A DNA stretch of 64,000 bases, taken from contig NZ_JBAHWA010000010.1 of assembly GCF_036697405.1 (NCBI RefSeq), positions 73,011 to 137,010 of the forward strand, written 5' to 3'. Shown here piece after piece: positions 1 through 8,602 of this stretch. A model generated the notes under the pieces. The model was not told where the DNA came from, searched no databases, and was given only the letters and a program-made list of their open reading frames with translations. Source of the stretch: Lysobacter sp036697405 (GTDB lineage Bacteria; Pseudomonadota; Gammaproteobacteria; Xanthomonadales; Xanthomonadaceae). The position numbers and the translations under genes are program-made. How positions within the stretch are numbered: position 1 is the first letter of the stretch; each line of letters starts with the position of its first letter.

Positions 1-2
1 CG

Positions 3-173
3 CTGCGCATCACCGCTGACGAACATGACTACGCGGCATGCCTGCGCGCGCTGTCGACGATGCTGAACGAAACCGGTATCGAGCCCGCCGTTTCACCGAA
101 CTTATACGCGCAGCAAGCGCCTCGTATATTCCAATGTGCACCATGGTCGACGACTGCGCCCTCGACGCCATGA
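3..173 (+). CDS. 3' end of an unidentified gene, truncated by the window edge
   Basis: Frame 3 is open from the first base to a TGA at 171-173, giving 56 residues of C-terminus. The stop overlaps the ATG of the next gene in an ATGA arrangement, the same coupling seen at the next junction, which supports a co-transcribed upstream gene. The end (…QQAPRIFQCAPW…) matches no family I recognise. Its last codons (tta, cgt, ata, tgt) are less GC-rich than the neighbours, so the true reading frame here is not certain. By position it should belong to the exopolysaccharide locus. Confidence 0.45.
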   Translation: MRITADEHDYAACLRALSTMLNETGIEPAVSPNLYAQQAPRIFQCAPWSTTAPSTP

Positions 174-1015
174 ACGTGAACAGCTCGCCCGCGCGCGCGA
201 TCGCGCCGGTCAGCGTGATCGTTCCCTGCTACCGCTGCGCCGACACCATCGCCGAGGCCGTGGCCTCGGTCGCCGCGCAGAGCCTGGCGGTGGCCGAGGT
301 CGTCCTGGTCGACGATTGCAGCGGCGACGGCACGCTGGAACGGCTGCACGCGTTGGCCGCGCGCTATCCCGAAGGCTGGCTGCAGGTGCTCGCCCTATCG
401 GAGAACGCGGGGCCGTCGCGTGCGCGCAACGCCGGCTGGGCTCGCGCCAGCCAGCCCTATGTCGCGTTCCTGGATGCGGACGACACCTGGGCGCGCAACA
501 AGATCGAGCTGCAGATGCAGGTACTGCGCCAGGACCCGGACATCGCCCTGATCGCGCACCGCATGCAGGTCCGCGACCGTCGCGCGCCCACGCCTCCGCC
601 GGTGGACCGCGCGCGTGCGACCGTCGTCGGCCGCCGCCGCATGCTGCTGAACAATCCGTTCCCGACCGCCTCGGTGATCCTGCGCCGCGACTTGCCGTTC
701 CGTTTCGACGAACGCTTCCGTCGCGTCGAGGACTTCCTGCTCTGGGCCCAGATCGCGCTCTCCGGCTACCGCTGCGTCAAGCTCGACCGCACCCTGGCGT
801 TCTGGCACAAACCGACCTTCGGCGCTGGCGGCCTCAGCGAGGATCTTCGCGCCATGCACGCCGCCGGCCGCGAGGTCCGGCGCGAGTTGCTGCGACAGGG
901 TCTGGTGAGCCTGCCCGAACACTGCTTCGCGCGTGCGCTGGGCTACCTGCGCCGCGGCCGCCAGCGCCTGCGCCTGGCCTGGCGGCGCGCGACCGAACCC
1001 GGGCTGCGGACATGA
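170..1015 (+). CDS. Family 2 glycosyltransferase (exopolysaccharide assembly)
   Basis: 281 residues. A GT-A fold is visible from the first strand VSVIVPCYRCADTI, through the nucleotide-binding EVVLVDDCSGDGTLE segment and NAGPSRARNAG, to the metal/nucleotide-binding DXD-type motif FLDADDTW. Members transfer a sugar from a nucleotide-sugar to a lipid-linked or growing glycan on the cytoplasmic face of the inner membrane. The arginine-rich C-terminus could sit on membrane phospholipid. The ATG at 170 is chosen because it overlaps the upstream stop; ATG 143 is an in-frame alternative. The next gene starts inside this stop codon. The EpsG- and Wza-like neighbours point to exopolysaccharide. Donor and acceptor sugars cannot be told from sequence. 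Confidence 0.88.
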   Translation: MNVNSSPARAIAPVSVIVPCYRCADTIAEAVASVAAQSLAVAEVVLVDDCSGDGTLERLHALAARYPEGWLQVLALSENAGPSRARNAGWARASQPYVAFLDADDTWARNKIELQMQVLRQDPDIALIAHRMQVRDRRAPTPPPVDRARATVVGRRRMLLNNPFPTASVILRRDLPFRFDERFRRVEDFLLWAQIALSGYRCVKLDRTLAFWHKPTFGAGGLSEDLRAMHAAGREVRRELLRQGLVSLPEHCFARALGYLRRGRQRLRLAWRRATEPGLRT

Positions 1016-2073
1016 GTGTCATGCCGGACATCCTGGCCGCCGGCGAGCGCCCGCGGCGCGGCGCCGACGTCGCCGCCAAAACGGTGCTGAGCGTCCTGCT
1101 GCTGGCGATGGTGGCCGCGTTCGGCTGCTGGCTGGTCGGCACGCGCGCACCCGACATCGGCACCGACACCAACACCTACGCCGGCTTCTTCGAAGCGCTG
1201 GGCCAGGGCGGCATGGAAACGCGCCTGGAGCCGGGCTTCGTCTACCTCAGCTACCTGCTGTGGAAGCTCGACGTGGGCATCACCGGTTATCAGGCCGCAC
1301 TGTTCGCCCTGATGCTGCTCACGGTGGTGATATCCAGCCATCGCTACTTCGCCTACCTGGGCGACCGCCGCGGCTACCTGACCTTCCTCGGCGTCGCGGT
1401 CATGCTGTTGTTCGTCTCGCCCATGTTCGTCAACGCCACCATCAACGCGGTGCGCCAGGGCCTGGCCGCGCTGCTGGTGTTCACCGCTCTGCTGTCGTTC
1501 CGCGAACGCAAGTGGCTGCACTTCCTGCTCTACGGCGCGGCCGCCAGCAGCCTGCACCTGTCGTCGCTGCTGTATCTGTTGTTCGCGCCCCTGCTGTTGC
1601 TGAGCGCGCGCAGCCAGCGCCTGGCCGCGGTGGCCGCGTTCGCGCTCTACGTCAGCGGCGCCTCGTTGCTGTTGGTGAAGGCCACGCTGCCGGCGCTGTA
1701 CGAGCTGGTGATGTCCTATACCGCCAACCGCTACTACCGCTCCGGCGTGCGTATCGATTTCGCCGTGTTTTCGATCTTCTGGTACCTGCTGCCGCATCTG
1801 CTCTCGCCGCTGGTGCGCGCGGAAGTGCGCGATAAGATCAAGGACAGCGCCGGCATTTATCTGGTCATGATGCTGCCGTTCTTCGCCATCGGCTGGGGCT
1901 ATTTCTCCAACCGCTACCTGCTGCCGGCATGGCTGTCGCTGTCCCTGATCCTGGCCGCGATGCTGTTCCACAGCCGCCTGTCGCTGCTGCGCCACCCGCT
2001 GTTGCTCCGATTCGGACTGATCGCGTCCTGCGCGGTGTTCTATTACTACGTCACCCACGAGATCGTGATCTGA
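1012..2073 (+). CDS. EpsG-family polysaccharide polymerase-like membrane protein
   Basis: 353 residues and strongly hydrophobic, with about ten predicted membrane segments starting at VLSVLLLAMVAAFGCWLVG. The N-terminal loop PDIGTDTNTYAGFFEAL and the downstream LEPGFVYLSYLLWKL fit the EpsG/Wzy-like family, which carries a D-T-x-x-Y type loop and is thought to polymerise repeat units at the periplasmic face. The start is the ATG overlapping the stop of the glycosyltransferase gene (ATGA), so the two are probably translationally coupled. Downstream, a YdcF-family gene follows after 6 bases. Polymerase function is inferred from family and context. Confidence 0.8.
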   Translation: MSVMPDILAAGERPRRGADVAAKTVLSVLLLAMVAAFGCWLVGTRAPDIGTDTNTYAGFFEALGQGGMETRLEPGFVYLSYLLWKLDVGITGYQAALFALMLLTVVISSHRYFAYLGDRRGYLTFLGVAVMLLFVSPMFVNATINAVRQGLAALLVFTALLSFRERKWLHFLLYGAAASSLHLSSLLYLLFAPLLLLSARSQRLAAVAAFALYVSGASLLLVKATLPALYELVMSYTANRYYRSGVRIDFAVFSIFWYLLPHLLSPLVRAEVRDKIKDSAGIYLVMMLPFFAIGWGYFSNRYLLPAWLSLSLILAAMLFHSRLSLLRHPLLLRFGLIASCAVFYYYVTHEIVI

Positions 2074-2079
2074 GGGCCG

Positions 2080-2838
2080 ATGATGCTGGCATCGCTGCAA
2101 AGAATGGCCGTCGCGCTGACCTACCCGCCCACCCTGAGCCTGGGCCTGACGGTGCTGGCGGCGCTGCTGATGATCCGCTATCGCAAGGCCGGCCTGCTGA
2201 CCCTGTGCGCGGCGCTGGGCTGGTCCGCGCTGTGGTCGGTGCCGATCGCCTCGGATTGGCTGCGCCACCAGTTGGAGAAGCGCTATCCGGTGCTGGACAC
2301 CGCGGCCTTGCCGCAGGCGGACGCCGTCGTCGTGCTCGGCGGCGGCAGCCGTTATGCCTGGTTGGACCAAGCCAACGTGCGGCCGGAAACGCTGCAGAGC
2401 AGCCGCTTGGCCGCCGGCGCCCGTGCCTGGCATGCCGGGCGGGCGCCGCGCATCGTATTGTCCGGCGGCGGCGGCGAAGGCGGCGGCAGCGAAGCGCGCA
2501 TGATGGCCAGCGCGATCGCCAGGCTGGGCGTGCCCTCGTCGGCGCTGTTGCTGGAAGAACGCAGTCGCAATACCCGCGACAACGCCTACTACACCGCCGA
2601 GCTGGTCGAGCGCTTCCGCATGCGCCGCGTGCTCCTGGTCACCTCCTCGCTGCATATGCCGCGCGCGATCGCGCAGTTCCGCCAGCAGGGCATAGACGCG
2701 GTCGCGGTGCCGGTGCCCGAACTCGCGCGGCGATCCAACTGGCGCGAACGCTGGCTGCCTTCGCGCAGCGCGCTGTGGCGCAGCGGCCGCGCGTTCAAGG
2801 AATACGCCGCCTTGTTGTCGGTACGCTTATGGACCTGA
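2080..2838 (+). CDS. YdcF/ElyC-family (DUF218) envelope protein
   Basis: 252 residues. Two N-terminal membrane segments (about residues 14-32 and 37-56) precede a DUF218 domain with ADAVVVLGGGSRY, the second glycine-rich RIVLSGGGGEGGGSEA turn, EERSRNTRDNAYYTA and LLVTSSLHMPRA, which are the family's conserved strands and loops. Characterised relatives (ElyC, SanA) affect peptidoglycan and surface polymer metabolism, and members recur in exopolysaccharide loci, possibly acting on the shared undecaprenyl lipid carrier. It follows the EpsG gene by 6 bases, so it is likely the same transcript. The exact reaction is unknown for this family. Confidence 0.85.
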   Translation: MMLASLQRMAVALTYPPTLSLGLTVLAALLMIRYRKAGLLTLCAALGWSALWSVPIASDWLRHQLEKRYPVLDTAALPQADAVVVLGGGSRYAWLDQANVRPETLQSSRLAAGARAWHAGRAPRIVLSGGGGEGGGSEARMMASAIARLGVPSSALLLEERSRNTRDNAYYTAELVERFRMRRVLLVTSSLHMPRAIAQFRQQGIDAVAVPVPELARRSNWRERWLPSRSALWRSGRAFKEYAALLSVRLWT

Positions 2839-3079
2839 ATGCCTACACGGATATGAATCGGGCTTTCGCACGCGCCGCAGCGCGCGCATGCGCGTTCACG
2901 ATGAATCCGTCCGCACCGGCGGCGGCGGCCGTCACGCCTTTTACGCGAATGCCCACTTAGGATCTTTTCACTGACGTGCGCAGCGGGAACGCTGAGCGCC
3001 ATCGAAGTCGGCACGTTGGCATGGACGCGCACCCGGCATCGGCGATGCCGGCCACTGCCGCGAACATGAGGACCAGACC

Positions 3080-4177
3080 TTGAAGACCATCCTTTGCGCT
3101 TGTTCGGCGATCGTGCTTTCGATCGCATCCGCGGGCTGCGTGCCCGGCCAACAAATGTCGAGGAGCTCGGCCCACGAGGCCGAAGCCGTCGCCGGCAGCG
3201 ACGTCAGGATGGTGCCGATCACCCAGGAACTGGTAACGGCGAACGCGCGGCCCCCGGCCAAGTTACCGCCGGAACTGCTGAACGTGCGCAAGGAGGACTA
3301 CAAGATCCACCCCGGCGACACCCTGCTGGTCACGGTATGGGAGCACCCGGAGCTCACCGCTCCCGCCGGCAACCAGCAGCAGGCCGTCACCAACGGACGC
3401 CTGGTGCAGCCCGACGGCAGCTTCTTCTATCCCTACGCCGGCAAGATCAACGTCGCCGGCATGACCGTGCAGGCCCTGCGCGACACCTTGAGCGCAAGCC
3501 TGGGCAAATACCTGCGCAACCCGCAGCTGGACGTCAACGTGGTCGGATTCGGCAGCCGCGTTTCGCTGCAGGGCGCCTTCGTCGATACTGCGCCGCAGGA
3601 ACTGACCACGGTGCCGCTGACGCTGTCGCAGGCGATCGGCCGCGCGCGCATCAATGTCGAAACCGCCGACCTGGCGGGTTTCACCCTGACCCGCGACGGC
3701 CGCAGCTATGCGCTCGATCTCGACGCCCTCAATCGCGACGGATCGGTGGCGCCCGATATCGTGCTGCGCCCGGGCGATCATCTGTTCCTGCCGTTCAACG
3801 ACCGCAAGGAGGTCTACGTGGTCGGCGAGGTGCTGCGCCCGCAGGCGCTGACCTTCAAGACCACCGACATGAGCCTGACCCAGGCCCTGGGCCGCAGCGG
3901 CGGCCTCAATCCCGTGACCTCCAAGGGCGAGGCGGTGTACGTGATCCGCGGCATCGAGGCGATGCAGAACACGCCGGCCACGGTCTATCACCTCGACGCC
4001 AAATCGCCGGCCGCGTTCGCCCTGGGCGATCGCTTCTCGCTGCGCCCGGGCGACGTGGTCTGGGTCGGCCCGGCCGGCGTCACCCGTTGGAACCGCTTCC
4101 TGTCGCAGCTGCTTCCGCTGTCGGGCATCATCAGCAACGCCGCCTCGGCGCAGTACAACCTCGATCGCGGTAATTGA
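3080..4177 (+). CDS. Wza/GumB-like polysaccharide export outer-membrane lipoprotein
   Basis: 365 residues. A lipoprotein signal ends in SIASAGC, giving lipidation near Cys20. Next comes a Poly_export domain beginning YKIHPGDTLLVTVWEHPELT, then SLBB-type beta-grasp repeats (VVGFGSRVSLQGAFV; KEVYVVGEVLRPQALTF; DRFSLRPGDVVWVG). The family forms the outer-membrane channel through which capsule or exopolysaccharide leaves the cell. The start is a TTG; a GAGG-type ribosome site lies about 9 bases upstream, with a 5-codon ORF (ATG 3066) whose TGA overlaps this TTG. A 241-base gap separates it from the YdcF-like gene, so it may have its own promoter. No co-polymerase or flippase gene is in view; these probably lie left of the window. 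Confidence 0.88.
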   Translation: MKTILCACSAIVLSIASAGCVPGQQMSRSSAHEAEAVAGSDVRMVPITQELVTANARPPAKLPPELLNVRKEDYKIHPGDTLLVTVWEHPELTAPAGNQQQAVTNGRLVQPDGSFFYPYAGKINVAGMTVQALRDTLSASLGKYLRNPQLDVNVVGFGSRVSLQGAFVDTAPQELTTVPLTLSQAIGRARINVETADLAGFTLTRDGRSYALDLDALNRDGSVAPDIVLRPGDHLFLPFNDRKEVYVVGEVLRPQALTFKTTDMSLTQALGRSGGLNPVTSKGEAVYVIRGIEAMQNTPATVYHLDAKSPAAFALGDRFSLRPGDVVWVGPAGVTRWNRFLSQLLPLSGIISNAASAQYNLDRGN

Positions 4178-4320
4178 TCCGGCACCAATGCGGCAGCGGG
4201 GCGGCCGACGGCGGCCGGGCCGCGCAGCTCGCGGCGCCGGACCGCGCGTTCGGCGTCGCGACGTGCCACCATCCGGCGATCCATCGCCACGAGCCCAGAG
4301 CTCAGTGTGAGTTGCCGCGC

Positions 4321-4950
4321 ATGAAACTGCTGCTCGTCGGCTCGACCGGATTGGTCGGCCGCCACCTGCTCGCACTCGCCCTGGCGCATCCCGGGGTCGA
4401 AACCGTGGTCGCGCCGGTGCGTCGGCCCGCGTCGGCTCAGCCCAAGCTGCTCGCGCCGCTCGTGGATTTCGAGGCGCTGCCGGCCGACGCGGCGTGGTGG
4501 CGGGTCGATGCCGCGATCTGCACGCTGGGCACGACGATGCGCGTCGCCGGTTCCCGTGAGGCCTTCCGCCGGGTCGATCACGATTACCCGCTGGCGGTGG
4601 CCAAGCTCGCCCGCCGTCATCAGGTACCGACCTTCGTTTTGAACTCCGCCGTCGGCGCGGATCCCAATTCGCTGTTCTTCTACAACCGGGTGAAAGGCGA
4701 ACTGGAGCGCGACCTGGGCGAGCTGGGCTTCCGCTCGCTGACGCTGGTGCGCCCCGGCCTGATCGGCGGGCAACGCGAGGAACATCGCGGCGGCGAACGC
4801 GCCGCGCTGCTGGCGCTGGGCCTGATGGGCCCGCTGCTGCCGCGCGCCTGGCGGATCAATCCCGCGCAGCGCATCGCCCAGGCCCTGCTCGACGCCGCGC
4901 TCGCCTCCGCTCCCGGCGCGCACGTCGTGAGTTCCGACCGATTGATCTAA
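4321..4950 (+). CDS. NAD(P)-binding Rossmann protein, atypical SDR (TIP30/YbjT-like)
   Basis: 209 residues. The N-terminus KLLLVGSTGLVGRHLL is a classic GxxGxxG nucleotide-binding turn. CTLGTTMRVAGSREAFRRVDHDYPLAVAK and FVLNSAVGADPNSLFFYNRVKGELERDL match the HTATIP2/TIP30-type atypical SDR group, with the Y-x-x-x-K pair as YNRVK. VRPGLIGGQRE follows. ATG 4321 is preferred over the 49-codon upstream extension because the Rossmann strand begins immediately after it. It stands alone: the next gene is convergent and 31 bases away. A redox role on an unknown substrate is the most one can say. Confidence 0.8.
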   Translation: MKLLLVGSTGLVGRHLLALALAHPGVETVVAPVRRPASAQPKLLAPLVDFEALPADAAWWRVDAAICTLGTTMRVAGSREAFRRVDHDYPLAVAKLARRHQVPTFVLNSAVGADPNSLFFYNRVKGELERDLGELGFRSLTLVRPGLIGGQREEHRGGERAALLALGLMGPLLPRAWRINPAQRIAQALLDAALASAPGAHVVSSDRLI

Positions 4951-4981
4951 GTCGTCAGGACGTTGCCGCGTCCGCGTCGCT

Positions 4982-6097
4982 TCATCGCTTGGCCGCATTC
5001 GGCGCGGGCCGGTAGATGTCGGCGATCTCGGGAATGAAGCGCTCCGGATTGGCGCCGACCAGATTGGTCAGCACCACGATGGCCAGCCCATCGTCCGGAT
5101 ACACCACGAACGCCGCGCGCGCGCCGCCGATGCCCGCCACCTGCCGATGCGGCGGCGGCGCCAGCACCGGCCAGCCGGCCGCCCAGGCGCCGTCGGCGCC
5201 GCTGTTCAACTTTTCCGGCGTCCACATGCCGCGAACGCCGGTCGCGCTGATCAACTTGTCGTCCGACAGCGCGATGATCCAGGCCGCCAGTTCGTCGGCC
5301 GTGGTCTGGATGCCGCCGCCGGCCCACAGACTGGGCGGAATGTCGTAGAACCAACGCGACAAACGATTGGCGTCGTTCTCGGCGATCGTCCCGCGCGGAA
5401 AGTAGCTGTACATGGTGGCCGCATGGGGGACCAGATCGTAGCTGTCGCCGAAGGTCGTCAGGCGCATGCCGGCCACCGCGAACTGGCGTTGCCTGAGGTA
5501 ACGCTCGTAGGTCATCTTGCTCTGCTGGGCGATGATCCGCGACAACAGGCCGTAGTTGGTCTGGTTGTAGATGAAGCGCTCGCCGGTGGGCGCATCCATC
5601 GGCCGGTCCCGGATCGCCTTCCAGGCCTCCGGCTCGGACAGGCCGTCGACCATGCCTTCGGGGCCGACGACATCGGGCAGGCCGGAAGTGTGCGCGAGCA
5701 GCTGACGCACGCGAACCGCCCGCCACGCCTGCGGCAGATCGTCGAGGTAGCGCGACACCGGCGCCTCCAGATCGACCAGGCCGGCCTCGGCCAACTGGGT
5801 CATGGCGACGCCGGTGAAGCTCTTGGTCGCCGAGTTGATCGGAAACAAGGTGGTATTCGTCACCGGGACGGCGTTCTCGACGTTGGCCAGGCCATAGCTT
5901 TCGGACAGGACCAGGCGCCGGTCCCGGACCACCGCGATCTGCAGGCCGGGTATGCGCTGGTCCTGCATGATTTGCCGCACGTAGCGTCTGGCTCGTTCGT
6001 TGGCATCGTCCAGAGCGCTCGCGGCGGCACCGAATGCGGGCAGAGACAGCAAAGCAGCGACCATCGTCGCCATGACGCGCGGTTTTCCGGACAGCAT
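4982..6097 (-). CDS. Secreted serine hydrolase, beta-lactamase class C / S12 fold, with altered motifs
   Basis: 371 residues with a signal peptide ending near AFGAAASA. The nucleophile motif is S89-A-T-K92. The second motif, normally Y-x-N, reads Y177-N-Q with an NY pair just after, and the third (normally H-x-G-G) appears as GIGG in VAGIGGARAAF. The fold is supported by LPDVVGPEGMV, GGGIQTTADELAAWI and DDGLAIVVLTN. Family members act as esterases, D-aminopeptidases or carboxypeptidases in the periplasm; few are true beta-lactamases. The altered motifs make strong penicillinase activity unlikely, but this is inference. It converges on the Rossmann gene and is divergent from the M13 peptidase gene, 207 bases away. 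Confidence 0.85.
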   Translation of the reverse strand: MLSGKPRVMATMVAALLSLPAFGAAASALDDANERARRYVRQIMQDQRIPGLQIAVVRDRRLVLSESYGLANVENAVPVTNTTLFPINSATKSFTGVAMTQLAEAGLVDLEAPVSRYLDDLPQAWRAVRVRQLLAHTSGLPDVVGPEGMVDGLSEPEAWKAIRDRPMDAPTGERFIYNQTNYGLLSRIIAQQSKMTYERYLRQRQFAVAGMRLTTFGDSYDLVPHAATMYSYFPRGTIAENDANRLSRWFYDIPPSLWAGGGIQTTADELAAWIIALSDDKLISATGVRGMWTPEKLNSGADGAWAAGWPVLAPPPHRQVAGIGGARAAFVVYPDDGLAIVVLTNLVGANPERFIPEIADIYRPAPNAAKR

Positions 6098-6304
6098 GAA
6101 ACTTCCCCAGGCGAAGTCGCCTATGACGTGATGGTCGATGCCGTAACGCGCATTGCCGCGCCGGCCCCGAAACAGGGATGCGCCGCAAGCGCGAAGGGTT
6201 TAAGCGCGAAACCCGAAATCGTCCTGGCGCAGATGGCGCGGCGGCACTGGCAATTATTGCGATGTGTATTACCGTGCGGGCTGACCATTCGATCGAGCGG
6301 CTGG

Positions 6305-8377
6305 ATGACGGACTCCGAAATGCTTCTCGGCCGTGGCTTCGCCCGTCGGCGCGTGTGCGCGGGCATCGCGCTCCTGCCCTTGGTCGCGGCGAGCCGCGGC
6401 AGCTTCGCCGCCGCCGATGCGCCTCCCGCCTGGGGCGTCGACCTGGCCGGCATCGGCAGCAAACACGCAGCCGGCGACGACTTCTTCTCTTACGTGAATC
6501 AAGCCTGGCTCGACACCGCCGTGCGGCCCGCAGGCTACGCGCACTATGGCGAGTTGAACGCGATGTTCCTGCGTACCGAAACGCGGATCAAGGCGATCAT
6601 CCAAGCCGAAGCCAAGTCCACGGCGGGCAGCAGCAAGTTGGCCGATCTCTATCAAAGCTACGTCGATGTGGATGCCATCGATAAGGCCGGCCTGGCCCCC
6701 ATCCGGCGCGATCTGGATTCGATCCTGTCAGGAACGACCCATGCCGACGTGGCGCGCCGGATGGCGCACCCGCTGTCCCACACCATCGTGGGCTGCTACG
6801 TGTTCCTGGACGCCGGAAATACGCGCCGCAGCCTCCTGCACCTCGATCAGCAGGTGGCGAGCGGGCGTGTCGTGGGCTTGCCCGACAAACGCCATTACGA
6901 CATCGCGAACGAAAAGTTCGCGAGCCAGCGCTCGGCCTATCTCGACTACATCGCGGCCACGATGGAACGCGCCGGAATCGCCGACGGTCGCGCGCGCGCC
7001 GCCGCGGTGCTGGCGCTGGAAGCGAAACTGGCCGACGCGCAGTGGAACCCCGAGCAACTGCGCGATCGCAAGTTGAACTACCACCTGATGGCGCTGGCCG
7101 AACTGCTGGACTATGCGCCCGGTTTTCCCTGGGAGACGTTCATAGAGGCCGCAGGCTATCCCCCGGCCGAGACCGTGGTCCTGAACACCGACACCGCGAT
7201 CCGCGCTTGCGCCGCCATCTTCGCCCAGACGCCGGTGGAGACCTGGAACTCCTACCTGGCCTTCCACTGGATCCACAATCACGCGCATTTGCTGCCCACG
7301 CCCTTTCAGGATGCGAGCTTCCAGTTCTACGGCACGGCCCTGGCGGGCCTGAAAACCCGCCGTTCGCGCGCGGAGCGCGGCATACAGTTCGTCAGCCAGA
7401 ACCTTCCGGAATTGGTGGGCGCGCGCTACGTCCGGCAATTCTTCACCCCGGCCGACCGCGCCGCGGTCGCCTCGATGATCCCCTATATGAAACAGGCCTT
7501 CCGGGCCCGTATCGCGCAGGCCGGCTGGCTGGACCCCGCGACGCGCCGCACCGCGCTGGCCAAGATCGACAGGATGCAGCTGCGCCTGGGCTATCCCGAC
7601 GACCTGCGCGACTATGCCGAAGTCGAAATTCTGCCGAACGACCCTATCGGCAATCTGCATCGCCTCAAGGCCGCCCAGATCGAGCTGGATGCCCAGCACC
7701 TCGCCCATCCGCAACGCGCCTACCGCTGGCATCTGCCGCCGCAATCGGTCGATGGCAGCTTCAGCCCTCAACTCAATGCCGTCACGTTTCCCGCGGCGCT
7801 GCTGCAGGCGCCGGCCTTCAGTATCGCCGCCGACAGCGCGGTGAACTTCGGCGCGATCGGCGCCGTCCTGGGCCACGAAATGGCGCACGGCTTCGACGAC
7901 CAGGGCTCCCGCTTCGACGACCAGGGCAATCTGCGCGACTGGTGGTCGCCGGCGACGCGCGCCGCATTCGATGCCAGGACCGAAGTCCTGGTGAACCAGT
8001 ACTCCGCATACGAACCCCTGCCCGGCGCGCATCTGGACGGGCGCCGCAGCCTGGGCGAAAACCTGGCCGATCTGGTCGGCGTGACGGTGGCCTTGGACGC
8101 GTACCGCCTGTATGCCGCCGCGAACGGGATCGACATCCAAGCGGTACGCGACGGCTACCACGGCGAACAGCGCTTCTTCCTGGGATGGGCGCAGCTGTGG
8201 CGATCGCTCGACAACGAAAGCTCGTTGCGCGCCGATATCGATCAGGCCTACCACTCGCCGTCGAAGTACCGGGTCAACGGTGTGGTGCGCAATCTGCAAG
8301 CCTGGTACGACGCCTTCAAGATCGACGCGCAGGCGCAGCTGTTCCTGGCGCCGGAGCAGCGCGCGTCGGTCTGGTGA
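6305..8377 (+). CDS. M13-family (neprilysin-type) zinc metallopeptidase
   Basis: 690 residues from ATG 6305; ATG 6320 is an equally good start. The N-terminus FARRRVCAGIALLPLVAASRG looks like a signal, possibly twin-arginine. The zinc site is complete: H524-E-M-A-H528 within GAVLGHEMAHGFDDQGS, and the third ligand Glu585 in ENLADLVG, with D589 supporting. The substrate-binding NAxxFPAALLQ segment (normally NAYY…FPAG) is partly changed. Length matches bacterial PepO-like enzymes. It probably degrades peptides in the periplasm or outside. The long in-frame extension to 5147 is antisense to the hydrolase gene and is not coding. Confidence 0.92.
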   Translation: MTDSEMLLGRGFARRRVCAGIALLPLVAASRGSFAAADAPPAWGVDLAGIGSKHAAGDDFFSYVNQAWLDTAVRPAGYAHYGELNAMFLRTETRIKAIIQAEAKSTAGSSKLADLYQSYVDVDAIDKAGLAPIRRDLDSILSGTTHADVARRMAHPLSHTIVGCYVFLDAGNTRRSLLHLDQQVASGRVVGLPDKRHYDIANEKFASQRSAYLDYIAATMERAGIADGRARAAAVLALEAKLADAQWNPEQLRDRKLNYHLMALAELLDYAPGFPWETFIEAAGYPPAETVVLNTDTAIRACAAIFAQTPVETWNSYLAFHWIHNHAHLLPTPFQDASFQFYGTALAGLKTRRSRAERGIQFVSQNLPELVGARYVRQFFTPADRAAVASMIPYMKQAFRARIAQAGWLDPATRRTALAKIDRMQLRLGYPDDLRDYAEVEILPNDPIGNLHRLKAAQIELDAQHLAHPQRAYRWHLPPQSVDGSFSPQLNAVTFPAALLQAPAFSIAADSAVNFGAIGAVLGHEMAHGFDDQGSRFDDQGNLRDWWSPATRAAFDARTEVLVNQYSAYEPLPGAHLDGRRSLGENLADLVGVTVALDAYRLYAAANGIDIQAVRDGYHGEQRFFLGWAQLWRSLDNESSLRADIDQAYHSPSKYRVNGVVRNLQAWYDAFKIDAQAQLFLAPEQRASVW

Positions 8378-8583
8378 CCGGGCGGCCGCGCGAGCGCCGT
8401 ATGCTTTTGCTACGCACTCCCTCCACGCGCGCTGATGCCAGGCGACTGCGGGCCCGCACCGGATTGATGGGCGTGCGGATCGCAGAACGGCGCAGCTGAA
8501 CGGCCGTTTAGGTTCGCGTCCCGCCGGCCCTGGGCATGGCCGCAGGGGTCGCCAGCGCCCTGCGCCCCTCCCCAGCCTGTAAA

Positions 8584-8602
8584 CTGGTCGTTTTTTGGCC
8601 AG
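8584..8602. promoter_or_regulatory. Inverted repeat with a T6 core at the start of the stator-like operon
   Basis: ACTGG and CCAGT arms flank a spacer holding six T residues, and the TTG start of the DUF3348 gene at 8595 lies inside it. It could be an operator or an RNA hairpin hiding the start. No good Shine-Dalgarno sequence is visible nearby. Significance is uncertain. Confidence 0.3.

Noticed and set aside
943..2655. Long minus-strand ORF opposite the polysaccharide genes (570 residues)
   Set aside because: Gln/Arg/His-rich translation with no fold signals; it is the antisense shadow of the EpsG and YdcF genes, common in high-GC DNA.
4982..6097. Annotating this gene as a beta-lactamase
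   Set aside because: Only the SxxK motif is canonical; the other two are altered.
5147..6304. N-terminal extension of the M13 peptidase
   Set aside because: It is antisense to the serine hydrolase gene and composed of Arg/Gly/His-rich sequence; the signal peptide begins at 6305 or 6320.
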